NCBI GenBank assembly: GCA_002402635.1
Contig: DHGE01000129.1
Span: forward strand, 1 to 6,991
Length of the DNA: 6,991 bases
From: Deferribacterales bacterium UBA4806
GTDB lineage: Bacteria; Chrysiogenota; Deferribacteres; Deferribacterales; UBA228
Reading direction: 5' to 3'
Below, one piece after another: positions 1 to 5,926 of this stretch; positions within the stretch are counted from its first letter, which is position 1, and each line of letters starts with the position of its first letter. The notes beneath the pieces were generated by a model. That model ran no database searches. It was not told where the DNA came from and worked only from the letters and a program-made list of their open reading frames with translations. A program made the translations under genes and the position numbers.

Positions 1-182
1 GATGTATGGCAATCTGTACACTGCAAACCTTTTGTAATATGGCCTTGATGATCAAAAACTACTGCTGCCTGTTTTCCATCGGGTGCAAATTTGTCTTTCA
101 AATTAATCTGAGCAGGTTGAGCAAACAGTGTAACTGCATAAGCAAATACACACACTAAAAACATTAACACTAACTTCTTCAT
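1..182 (-). CDS. Periplasmic c-type (c7/c3-like) multiheme cytochrome, N-terminal part
   Basis: The gene starts with ATG at 182 and runs off the left edge, so only about 60 residues are visible. It opens with a signal peptide (KK, then a hydrophobic stretch to about residue 20, ending LFAQ), which predicts export to the periplasm where heme is attached. Residues 55-59 are CTDCH, a heme c attachment site. His45 and His48 in FDHQGH are placed like distal heme ligands of class III/c7 cytochromes. The block from INLKDKFAP to CTDCH lines up with VDLKEKYAP to CQICH in the protein encoded at 263-601, so the two are paralogues. A near-perfect Shine-Dalgarno (AAGGAGGTG, 187-195) lies just upstream. 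It is the third cytochrome gene in the row, 80 nt after the previous one, and is probably co-transcribed. Total heme number cannot be seen; three is expected by analogy. Confidence 0.85.
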   Translation of the reverse strand, partial: MKKLVLMFLVCVFAYAVTLFAQPAQINLKDKFAPDGKQAAVVFDHQGHITKGLQCTDCHT

Positions 183-262
183 AATTCACCTCCTTAAATT
201 TATTTTTTAAAACAACACAACTTCTTTATAAAAAGATAGTTAATTTATAAAAAAGTTCTATA

Positions 263-601
263 TTACTCACCAGATTTATGACAAAAAACACATGTATTTT
301 GATTCCCTTCTTCTGCAACCACATCATGACAATAACCACAAAAAGCTGTATGAAATTCTGCAGGATATTTAATATCAAAGGAGGTCCATCTTCTCCAGTT
401 CTTTAGAGCACCAGAATCTGTATGACAAATCTGACAATCTATAAAAGCTTGATGAGTCCAATGTGGAAATATGACTTCTGGCATTTGCGATTCGGGAGCA
501 TATTTTTCTTTTAAATCCACTATTTCAGGTCCCATATTTTGAGAATATAAATTAATCACTGCAATTAGCAAAAATATACATAAATAAATAAGATTCTTCA
601 T
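263..601 (-). CDS. Periplasmic triheme c7-type cytochrome
   Basis: The product is 112 residues with a signal peptide (hydrophobic residues about 4-18, probable cleavage after LYS at 20). Three heme c sites are visible: CQICH at 56-60, CGYCH at 88-92 and CVFCH at 104-108. The only other histidines are His47 and His50 (FPHWTH) and His84 (EFHTAF), exactly three, so all three hemes could be bis-histidine, low-potential and six-coordinate. This is the pattern of the triheme c7 / nanowire-type domain, and the size fits. The likely role is electron transfer in the periplasm; the partner is unknown and no membrane quinone-oxidising or terminal enzyme is in the window. A Shine-Dalgarno (AAGGTGG) lies about 5 nt before the ATG at 601. 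The gene is 22 nt downstream of the other complete triheme gene and almost certainly in the same operon. An alternative name is cytochrome c3 family protein. Confidence 0.92.
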   Translation of the reverse strand: MKNLIYLCIFLLIAVINLYSQNMGPEIVDLKEKYAPESQMPEVIFPHWTHQAFIDCQICHTDSGALKNWRRWTSFDIKYPAEFHTAFCGYCHDVVAEEGNQNTCVFCHKSGE

Positions 602-623
602 TAAACCACCTTAAATATTTTTT

Positions 624-1019
624 TTATTTATGACACTTATTACAAACTCTACCTTGGGGTACATTCATTTTTGTATGACATGGCCAACAAAAATTTGTAT
701 GTATAGGATTCCCAGCTCCTTTAACTTCAGCTACCTTTAATTCCTTGCCAGTATTCTGATCTTTTAAAGCACCACCTTCTTTTGACATATGGCATAGATC
801 ACATTGATATTCAAGAGCTTCTTGCAAAAATCTATGAGGGAAAATAGCTGCTTTTTGAGTTGGGCTTTTTACGTTGAATGTTTTTGATAAATCAATTGTT
901 TCAGGTCCGAGGTCCAAATTTTCTGGAATATTACTATTTTGATTCTTATTATTTTGTGCAGTAACACCTGAATATACAAGAAATAGAAATATTATAAAAC
1001 AATAAAATAGCCTCTTCAT
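624..1019 (-). CDS. Periplasmic triheme c7-type cytochrome lacking one conserved distal histidine
   Basis: The product is 131 residues, with a signal peptide (hydrophobic to about residue 18, cleavage likely after VTA at 21) followed by an Asn/Gln-rich linker to about residue 35. Heme sites are CDLCH at 73-77, CWPCH at 111-115 and CNKCH at 126-130. The block ETIDLSKTF to CDLCH aligns with the two downstream paralogues. Only two histidines lie outside the heme motifs: His62 (FPHRF) and His107 (IHTNF). The second histidine of the FPHxxH motif in the paralogues is replaced here by leucine (FPHRFL), so one heme may be five-coordinate or use another ligand; Met79 and Met118 are present. The role is presumably periplasmic electron transfer. 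It is the first gene of the cytochrome cluster, with its own promoter candidate and a strong AGGAGGT Shine-Dalgarno 9 nt before the ATG at 1019. Confidence 0.92.
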   Translation of the reverse strand: MKRLFYCFIIFLFLVYSGVTAQNNKNQNSNIPENLDLGPETIDLSKTFNVKSPTQKAAIFPHRFLQEALEYQCDLCHMSKEGGALKDQNTGKELKVAEVKGAGNPIHTNFCWPCHTKMNVPQGRVCNKCHK

Positions 1020-1028
1020 TTATTTGTT

Positions 1029-1035
1029 ACCTCCT
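1029..1035 (-). promoter_or_regulatory. Ribosome binding site of the first triheme cytochrome gene
   Basis: The minus strand reads AGGAGGT, ending 9 nt before the ATG at 1019. It supports that start, and with it the complete signal peptide. Confidence 0.8.
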
Positions 1036-1045
1036 ATCTTTTTTG

Positions 1046-1085
1046 TTGTATACAATATTCTAATTAATTTTACTTGATTTTGCAA
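1046..1085 (-). promoter_or_regulatory. Sigma-70-type promoter of the cytochrome cluster with a palindrome at the start site
   Basis: On the minus strand, TTGCAA (1085-1080) is followed by a 17-nt spacer and TAGAAT (1062-1057), matching the sigma-70 consensus at 4 of 6 and 5 of 6 positions. The predicted transcription start is near 1050. It falls inside a perfect 10-bp palindrome, TTGTATACAA (1046-1055), a plausible operator for a repressor. The Shine-Dalgarno follows about 15 nt later. Its position between the fhs stop (1122) and the first cytochrome suggests the cytochromes can be transcribed independently of fhs. The operator role is inference. Confidence 0.5.
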
Positions 1086-1121
1086 TAAATTTTAATAACA
1101 ATTATAAATAATTTCATAATA

Positions 1122-2720
1122 TTAGAATAACCCCTTTATATTTCCATGACCGTCCACATCTATTTTGTAAGCTGCTGCATTTTTTGGCAATCCTGGCATT
1201 GTTAATATATCTCCAGCGATTGCAAGGATATAATTTGGCCCTCCCATAACTCTTATAGACTTTATATGTAAGTCAAACCCCTCTGGACATCCAATTAATT
1301 TTGGATCATCTGAAAGTGATAATGGAGTTTTTGCAATATTTATTGGTAATTTATTAAAGCTTAATTCCTCAAGTAGTTTAATCTCCTTTTCTACTTCTTT
1401 AGAATATAAAACTTTCTTTGCTCCATATATTTTATAAGCAATATTTTCAATTTTTTCTTTAATTGTTTGTGCAGTATCATATAAAAAGGAAAAATTATTT
1501 CTTCTATTGCTCAAGTTAATAACCTTTTCTGCTAAATCTAAACATCCATTGGATCCTTCATTAAACGGATTTACTATAACAGATTCTTCAGCTCCCACAT
1601 TTAATGAATAATCTTTTATTTCCATTAACTCGTCATCTGTATCACCTTTGAATTTATTAATAGCAACAACAACAGGAACACCAAACAAATGAATATTTTC
1701 AATGTGTTTTTTTAAATTTTTATAACCATCATTACTATTTTGATTATGATATTTAATGGCTCTGACAGTACATACAAGAACTGCACAATTAATTTTGAAA
1801 TTACCTGATCTACATTTAATATCTACTAATTTTTCAAATCCCTGGTCACTCCCAAATCCAGCTTCTGTGACGACATAATCAGCAAGATTTAAAGCTATCT
1901 TATCTGCTATAACACTACTACATCCATGAGATAAATTTGCAAATGGACCAGTATGTATTATACATGGTGTTCCTTCAATTGTTTGCACTAAATTTGGTTT
2001 TAAAGCATTCAAAAGCAAAGCTGTCAATGACCCAGTTACGCTAAGCTCTCTAGCAAAAACTGGTTTATTGCTTCTATCAAAAGCAACAATCATATTATTC
2101 AATCTACTTTTAAGATCTTTCAAGTCTGATGATAAAGATAAAATTGCCATTATCTCACTTGAGGCAGTAATATCAAAGGAGGCTTCTCTAAGGACTCCAT
2201 TTTGTTTCCCGCCTATACCTGTTATAATATGTCTTAAACTTCTATCCTCGATGTCTAATATACGTGGAATACATATTTTTGAGATATCCAGATTTAATAA
2301 GTTGCCAAATTTTATGTGATTTTCAATAAGAGAAACAAGTAAATTCTGAGCTGCAGTGCAGGCATGCATATCACCTGTGAAATGCAAATTAATATCTGTA
2401 TCAGGGCATACTTGTGACAAACCACCACCAGTTCCACCTCCTTTTAATCCAAATACTGGACCTAAAGAAGGCTCTCTTAATGTTAATATAGCTTTACTGT
2501 ATTTTGATAAAGCCATTGACAGTCCAATTGCTACAGTTGTCTTCCCTTCTCCATGTGGGGTGGGCGTCATAGCAGTTACCGCTATATATTTTCCTTCCTC
2601 TCTCTCTTTAATTGTATCCAAAATTTGGATGTTTATTTTAGCTTTATCATGTCCATAAGGAATCAAATACTCTTTATCTATATTTATTTTTTCAGCAATT
2701 TTAAAAATATTTTGATTCAT
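1122..2720 (-). CDS. fhs: Formate-tetrahydrofolate ligase (10-formyl-THF synthetase)
   Basis: This cytoplasmic enzyme joins formate to tetrahydrofolate using ATP, giving 10-formyl-THF for purine and formyl-Met synthesis or for the methyl branch of the Wood-Ljungdahl route. The 532-residue protein shows the family signatures in order: P-loop PTPHGEGKTT (53-62), REPSLGP (82-88, including the phosphate/formate-site Arg), GGGTGGG (94-100), HFTGD (113-117), GPFANLSHGCSSVIA (258-271), TEAGFGSD (285-292), VVAINKF (351-357) and MPGLP (508-512). Bacterial homologues are usually near 557 residues. Much of the shortfall is a shorter loop between VRAIKYH (319-325) and NLKKHIEN (335-342), about 12 residues by comparison with remembered sequences. 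The region usually holding VWAKGGEGG reads around 381-392 with Pro385-Phe386 in place of the folate-stacking Trp. ATG at 2720 is chosen over TTG at 2729 because AAGGA lies 9 nt before the ATG. It is divergent from metF. Confidence 0.97.
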   Translation of the reverse strand: MNQNIFKIAEKINIDKEYLIPYGHDKAKINIQILDTIKEREEGKYIAVTAMTPTPHGEGKTTVAIGLSMALSKYSKAILTLREPSLGPVFGLKGGGTGGGLSQVCPDTDINLHFTGDMHACTAAQNLLVSLIENHIKFGNLLNLDISKICIPRILDIEDRSLRHIITGIGGKQNGVLREASFDITASSEIMAILSLSSDLKDLKSRLNNMIVAFDRSNKPVFARELSVTGSLTALLLNALKPNLVQTIEGTPCIIHTGPFANLSHGCSSVIADKIALNLADYVVTEAGFGSDQGFEKLVDIKCRSGNFKINCAVLVCTVRAIKYHNQNSNDGYKNLKKHIENIHLFGVPVVVAINKFKGDTDDELMEIKDYSLNVGAEESVIVNPFNEGSNGCLDLAEKVINLSNRRNNFSFLYDTAQTIKEKIENIAYKIYGAKKVLYSKEVEKEIKLLEELSFNKLPINIAKTPLSLSDDPKLIGCPEGFDLHIKSIRVMGGPNYILAIAGDILTMPGLPKNAAAYKIDVDGHGNIKGLF

Positions 2721-2729
2721 AATAACCAA

Positions 2730-2734
2730 TCCTT
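2730..2734 (-). promoter_or_regulatory. Ribosome binding site fixing the fhs start
   Basis: The minus strand reads AAGGA here, followed by 9 nt and ATG at 2720. An upstream in-frame TTG at 2729 would abut this site with no spacer, so it is very unlikely to be the start. Confidence 0.7.
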
Positions 2735-2740
2735 AATATA

Positions 2741-2746
2741 ATTATA
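2741..2746 (-). promoter_or_regulatory. Possible -10 element of the fhs promoter
   Basis: A perfect TATAAT lies on the minus strand about 20 nt before the fhs start codon. No convincing -35 hexamer lies 16-18 nt further upstream (the best is TGAATT), and such hexamers are common in A+T-rich DNA, so this is only a candidate. It would give a very short leader. Confidence 0.3.
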
Positions 2747-2778
2747 CTGTAATATCTTAATAAATTCATTAAAATAAC

Positions 2779-2815
2779 TTGACGAATTAACTTTCTCAAT
2801 TAAACTCTATGAGAA
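2779..2815 (+). promoter_or_regulatory. Putative metF promoter overlapped by an inverted repeat
   Basis: TTGACG (2779-2784) is separated by 16 nt from TAAACT (2801-2806), a fair sigma-70 arrangement, with transcription predicted near 2813 and a leader of about 20 nt. An inverted repeat TTCTCA (2793-2798), 11-nt gap, TGAGAA (2810-2815) straddles the -10 box and start point, where a repressor could bind. The leader is too short for a riboswitch. Confidence 0.45.
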
Positions 2816-2831
2816 TTAATAAGAGGCGTAA

Positions 2832-3695
2832 ATGAAAATTATTGACATTTTAAAATTAAAAGATAGATCCCTATCCTTTGAATTCTTCCCTCCTAAGAAT
2901 AAAGAAAAAGAAATGCTACTTTTTAAAACTATTGAAAAATTATCTAAATATTCACCAGATTTCGCATCAATTACATATTCACCTACAGGCTTGAGTAAAG
3001 AAAAATCAATTATGTGGAGCAAAGCATTAAAATATAAATTTAATATTGAACCAATGATGCATATTACCTGTATTTCTTCAACAAAAGATGAGGTATCAAA
3101 AATTCTTCAACAATTAAAAAATGACAGCATTGAGAATGTATTAGCATTAAGAGGTGATATTTTAGATAATGAAACCTTTTTAAGAAACTCTGCCTTTTCT
3201 CATGCCATTGATTTGATTAAATATATTAAAAGTTTGGATGATTTCTGTATAGGTTGCGCTGGATACCCTGAGGGCCATATAGAATGTAAAAATTTAGAAA
3301 AAGATGTTGATTACCTCTCTAAAAAAATAGACGCTGGAGCACAATTTATAATAACACAACTATTTTTTAACAATACACATTTTTACAATTTCATGAATTT
3401 AATTACTAAAAAAGGAATTAAAGTGCCTGTAATAAGTGGTATAATGCCAATTACAAGTTTCAACCAAATATTGAAATTTACAAATATTTGTGGTGCAACT
3501 ATTCCTGAAAAACTAATTGAAAAGCTACAAAATAAAAGTGATGATTATGTCTTTAATGTAGGTACAGAATACACATACAATCAATGTATTGATCTTATAG
3601 AAAAGGGATTTAAAAGATTACATTTTTATACTTTAAACAATTCAAAGGCAGTTGAAATAATACTGCAGAAACTTCTATCTACAAAACATATATAG
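2832..3695 (+). CDS. metF: 5,10-methylenetetrahydrofolate reductase (flavoprotein)
   Basis: The enzyme reduces 5,10-methylene-THF to 5-methyl-THF, the methyl donor for methionine synthesis and for the Wood-Ljungdahl methyl branch. The 287 residues match the bacterial FAD-binding TIM-barrel form (E. coli 296) without the eukaryotic regulatory domain. Family motifs are FEFFPP (16-21, catalytic Glu17, equivalent to E. coli Glu28), ITYSPTG (47-53), MHITC (76-80), ALRGD (105-109, Asp109 equivalent to E. coli Asp120), GYPEGH (144-149), DAGA then QLFF (168-171 and 176-179), SGIMPI (202-207) and HFYTLN (264-269). The start is supported by AGAGG 5 nt upstream of the ATG. It is divergent from fhs across about 110 bp, so two steps of the same one-carbon pathway may be controlled from one intergenic region. 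FolD, which links the two reactions, is not in the window. The physiological reductant cannot be told from sequence. No clear terminator follows. Confidence 0.97.
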   Translation: MKIIDILKLKDRSLSFEFFPPKNKEKEMLLFKTIEKLSKYSPDFASITYSPTGLSKEKSIMWSKALKYKFNIEPMMHITCISSTKDEVSKILQQLKNDSIENVLALRGDILDNETFLRNSAFSHAIDLIKYIKSLDDFCIGCAGYPEGHIECKNLEKDVDYLSKKIDAGAQFIITQLFFNNTHFYNFMNLITKKGIKVPVISGIMPITSFNQILKFTNICGATIPEKLIEKLQNKSDDYVFNVGTEYTYNQCIDLIEKGFKRLHFYTLNNSKAVEIILQKLLSTKHI

Positions 3696-3808
3696 CAAAT
3701 AATCAATAAGCAATTGTACATCAATGATATTCAATTTAAATAAACAATGACAGCTAATTTTTTAATCCATTGTCAAAGGCCAAGTAAAAAGGTGAACTGT
3801 TTTTTATT

Positions 3809-3883
3809 CTATAGATTTTTTATTTATATGATTATAATTTTTATTTACATTTTACAATTGATAATATAGATAAAAATCTATAG
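3809..3883. repeat. Perfect 12-bp inverted repeat, 51-nt spacer
   Basis: CTATAGATTTTT at 3809-3820 is exactly complementary in reverse to AAAAATCTATAG at 3872-3883. The spacer is A+T-rich with no open frame. It could be the remnant of a small mobile element or an imperfect transcript hairpin; no target-site duplication was recognised. Confidence 0.5.
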
Positions 3884-4025
3884 GATATAAGTTAGTTTTG
3901 GATTTTAATCTGTTGGTTTTAGCTTTGCAGCCAAATATACAACTCCTAATGTTTATATTTTAAACCTTTTAAGAAATCAAACTAATAAAAAATAATGATA
4001 CCTGCCATTTAAAATATATTAGCAC

Positions 4026-4313
4026 CTAAAACAGGCACCAAAGTTTCAAAATAAGCATAACTAAGGTTTGCAAATTAAACTTTCTACTTTTAGCTTCAAC
4101 AAAGATGTTCTGTCCCATAATTTTTGATAAATTCAGACAAAGAATCTTGTGTATTATATAAGATGTTAAGCGAAAACATATTAAGAAGCTTATATAAAAA
4201 CCCTATTAATTATAAAAACAACCTTTAATAATAGAATAAATAATGTTCATTGATAGCATTTTGCTTGCATTTGTCCATTCATTGTGCAAAACATCAGAAA
4301 ATGAAATTGCCTT
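4026..4313 (-). pseudogene. Possible decayed coding region, function unknown
   Basis: One minus-strand frame runs 96 codons with only two internal stops, which are adjacent (TAA TAG), where roughly seven or eight would be expected at this base composition. The first part includes SFSDVLHNEWTNASKML and the second MGQNIFVEAKSRKFNLQTL. A second frame in the same region also gives protein-like pieces (DSLSEFIKNYGTEHL; SYAYFETLVPVLGANIF), so the original frame is uncertain. There is no ribosome binding site and I recognise no family. It may be chance. Confidence 0.25.
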
Positions 4314-4589
4314 TTAATAAAAAATTATGAAACTCTATAAACTAAAGATTAGGCTATGCTTTATGCTCTTCTAATATTTTTTATTTTTCTATATAAATAT
4401 CAATAATTACTAAAACAAATTTAACAATGAGTTAGTTTGACATTATCTGCCTATGTTTTGCTTACAAATATATATATTTCACATGCAGCCTATATGGTTT
4501 TATCATAAACTCAGTAACAGTTCCTGTCAGGATTTGTATTTAAAGCTACACAGCAGCACCTTTTAAATAATATGACCTTTAAAATTAAA

Positions 4590-4622
4590 CTTGCCTTTTT
4601 AAACGTGTTTAATCAAAGCAAG
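4590..4622 (-). terminator. Probable Rho-independent terminator of the small disordered-protein gene
   Basis: Starting 17 nt after the stop codon at 4640, the minus strand can fold CTTGC (4622-4618) with GCAAG (4594-4590), plus an AAA/TTT pairing and an inner TTAAA-CACG-TTTAA hairpin (4612-4599). It is then followed by a T-rich tail reading TTTAATTTT. The stem is imperfect (one bulge, one small internal loop), but position and tail fit. Confidence 0.5.
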
Positions 4623-4639
4623 ATAACTATATTGATTTA

Positions 4640-5026
4640 CTATGAAAATAATGATTCAATCCTGTCCCTAATAATCTCTAATGGCCCTTTTTTATCACTT
4701 TCATTCTTTGTAACTTTTCCATTATCGGTATCATCTTTTTTGTTAACTTCTTTGTTGTTAGCTGCAGCATTATACGCTTCATTGGCTTTATTAGAAATAG
4801 CTAGAGTATCGTTTGTTGAAGGGTAAGTTGGTTTACTTGTTGCACTTGTACTAGTTTTCTGTGCGTTTGTATTTGCAGAATTGTAAGATGAATTGACTAT
4901 AGCTGGAGGATTAGGTTTAGTTGTGTTATTAGTTTTTGTTGAAGCTACTCCTTGTGGAATACTACCACTTTTATTTGTTACTGTTGTACTTGGAATTACA
5001 CTGTTACTTACAGGGCTAACTGCCAT
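4640..5026 (-). CDS. Small disordered Ser/Thr/Asn/Lys-rich protein, probably in the flagellar regulon
   Basis: The product is 128 residues from ATG at 5026. It has no Cys, Trp or His and only one Phe, is dominated by Ser, Thr, Asn, Lys and Ala, and is almost certainly disordered to about residue 113. It ends with a short amphipathic helix (GPLEIIRDRIESLFS). There is no signal peptide or membrane segment. NDTLAIS (72-78), followed by an Ala/Asn-rich helix, resembles the DTVxIS motif common in small proteobacterial proteins linked to flagella or secretion; this resemblance is from memory. A sigma-28-like promoter sits directly upstream and a hairpin terminator downstream, so it appears to be a single-gene unit. 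The in-frame ATG at 5068 is rejected because it lies upstream of the predicted transcription start, while ATG 5026 has an ideal Shine-Dalgarno. The function is not known; a secreted or flagellum-associated accessory protein is a guess. Confidence 0.85.
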   Translation of the reverse strand: MAVSPVSNSVIPSTTVTNKSGSIPQGVASTKTNNTTKPNPPAIVNSSYNSANTNAQKTSTSATSKPTYPSTNDTLAISNKANEAYNAAANNKEVNKKDDTDNGKVTKNESDKKGPLEIIRDRIESLFS

Positions 5027-5032
5027 AATATT

Positions 5033-5041
5033 CACCTCCTT
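5033..5041 (-). promoter_or_regulatory. Near-perfect ribosome binding site of the small disordered protein
   Basis: The minus strand reads AAGGAGGTG, ending 6 nt before ATG 5026. It is almost fully complementary to the 16S rRNA 3' end and fixes the start at 5026, not 5068. The same nine bases precede the partial cytochrome at the left edge. Confidence 0.85.
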
Positions 5042-5058
5042 TATTTTTCTTATTAAAG

Positions 5059-5085
5059 CCATCGGCACTGTACTCTATATCTTAA
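5059..5085 (-). promoter_or_regulatory. Sigma-28 (FliA)-type promoter
   Basis: On the minus strand, TTAA (5085-5082), exactly 15 nt, then GCCGATGG (5066-5059) matches the flagellar sigma-28 consensus TAAA-N15-GCCGATAA at 9 of 12 positions with the correct spacing. The GC-rich box stands out in this A+T-rich setting. The predicted start near 5052 leaves a leader of about 26 nt containing the Shine-Dalgarno, which is good geometry. Confidence 0.6.
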
Positions 5086-5396
5086 ATGTTTTTTCCTATT
5101 AAATTTCTTTTTTTTTATTATCTAAATAACACTAACTCTTCTCAACAAGTATTATTAAAGAAACACAGCCAAATTGTTATAAAGAATAATCTACATAAAT
5201 TAATTATATTTTATCTACATAATACAGGAGAATCAAAAAGGTATATAGTTTTGTAAAAAAAACAAATTTTATTATGATTTTATATTTATTACATAAACAT
5301 TTTATTTATAGGTGGAATTTATATCATTCACTTGCACCACTATTTCTAGAAAACAAGGACAATAAATTCCTGCCACTCAAAACAGTAAATGACAGG

Positions 5397-5825
5397 TCAA
5401 TTCCTCATAGGTAAAGTAAGAAATACATATAGTGATATAGTGTTGCTTTTAAAGTCAATTATTAATCTTAACGGTAGAGAAATCATTGAATACCAAATCT
5501 TTTTTGTTTTATTCACTAAAATAGGTTAAAATTGATATCTTGTAAAAATGGAGATATCACACTTTGACACTTTGTTTTTAATAAGCATCTTTTCTATTGA
5601 TAAATAGTAAGCATAGAAACTATTCTTTTAGTAGAAAAATCTGTAATTGCCCATTTTGTTACGCCCAGTATCATAATCGAAATCTTTAAGTTTATTTATA
5701 TTTTTACCAAATTAGGGTTATTGCCTTTTCAAATATCTCAAAGAATTGGTTTCTCCTTCGAAGAGCCGGGATATTTTTAACTCTTCTGCATAATTAGTAA
5801 AAAGTAAATAAATGACATAATTTAC
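5397..5825 (-). pseudogene. Possible decayed gene, function unknown
   Basis: One minus-strand frame extends 143 codons with four internal stops, where about eleven would be expected. Between the stops it gives peptides such as YAEELKISRLFEGETNSLRY, KLKDFDYDTGRNKMGNYRFF and KKIWYSMISLPLRLIIDF, which are richer in Glu, Asp, Gly and Arg than random A+T-rich translation. No start signal or recognisable family is seen. The low stop count is only moderately significant because several frames and windows were examined. Confidence 0.25.
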
Positions 5826-5926
5826 CTATTTTATACAATGACTTTAGATTAAATAAATAACTTGTGTTTTAGTCCTAACAAGTTTTAGAACTTTCCTATA
5901 AGTTTGATAATTGCTATCAAGATTGT

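Larger units (their letters stand above)
3696..4589. other. Long non-coding gap with possible gene debris
   Basis: No intact gene is visible on either strand in about 890 bp. The gap holds a 12-bp inverted repeat at 3809-3883, a minus-strand low-stop stretch at 4026-4313 listed separately, and a short palindrome TCCTGTCAGGA at 4522-4532. A TTGACA at 4437-4442 has no matching -10 and serves no visible gene. Downstream of metF there is an inverted repeat, ACAATG (3744-3749) with CATTGT (3768-3773), but the 18-nt loop and lack of a T-run make it a poor terminator. Confidence 0.6.

Noticed and set aside
1095..1121. A+T-only inverted repeat after the fhs stop codon as a terminator
   Set aside because: The potential stem contains no G-C pairs and has no proper T-tract, so it cannot be told from background in such DNA.
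2068..2741. Three plus-strand open frames inside and across the start of fhs
   Set aside because: They are antisense to a fully conserved fhs, without ribosome binding sites or family motifs.
2813..2831. Possible SAM or folate-related riboswitch before metF
   Set aside because: The leader is only about 20 nt, far too short for a known aptamer.
2816..3022. Minus-strand frame over the metF start
   Set aside because: It is antisense to the conserved N-terminus of MetF and has no start signals.
3744..3775. Inverted repeat ACAATG/CATTGT after metF as a terminator
   Set aside because: The stem is short, the loop is 18 nt and no T-run follows.
4437..4442. Perfect TTGACA -35-like hexamer
   Set aside because: No -10 element lies at the right spacing and there is no gene downstream on that strand.
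5027..5068. Upstream ATG at 5068 for the small disordered protein
   Set aside because: It lies between the promoter boxes, before the predicted transcript start, and lacks a Shine-Dalgarno; ATG 5026 has an ideal one.
4572..5102. Plus-strand hydrophobic-looking frames at 4572-4826 and 4893-5102
   Set aside because: They are antisense to the small disordered protein; hydrophobicity comes from the complement of Ser/Asn/Lys codons, and neither has a ribosome binding site.
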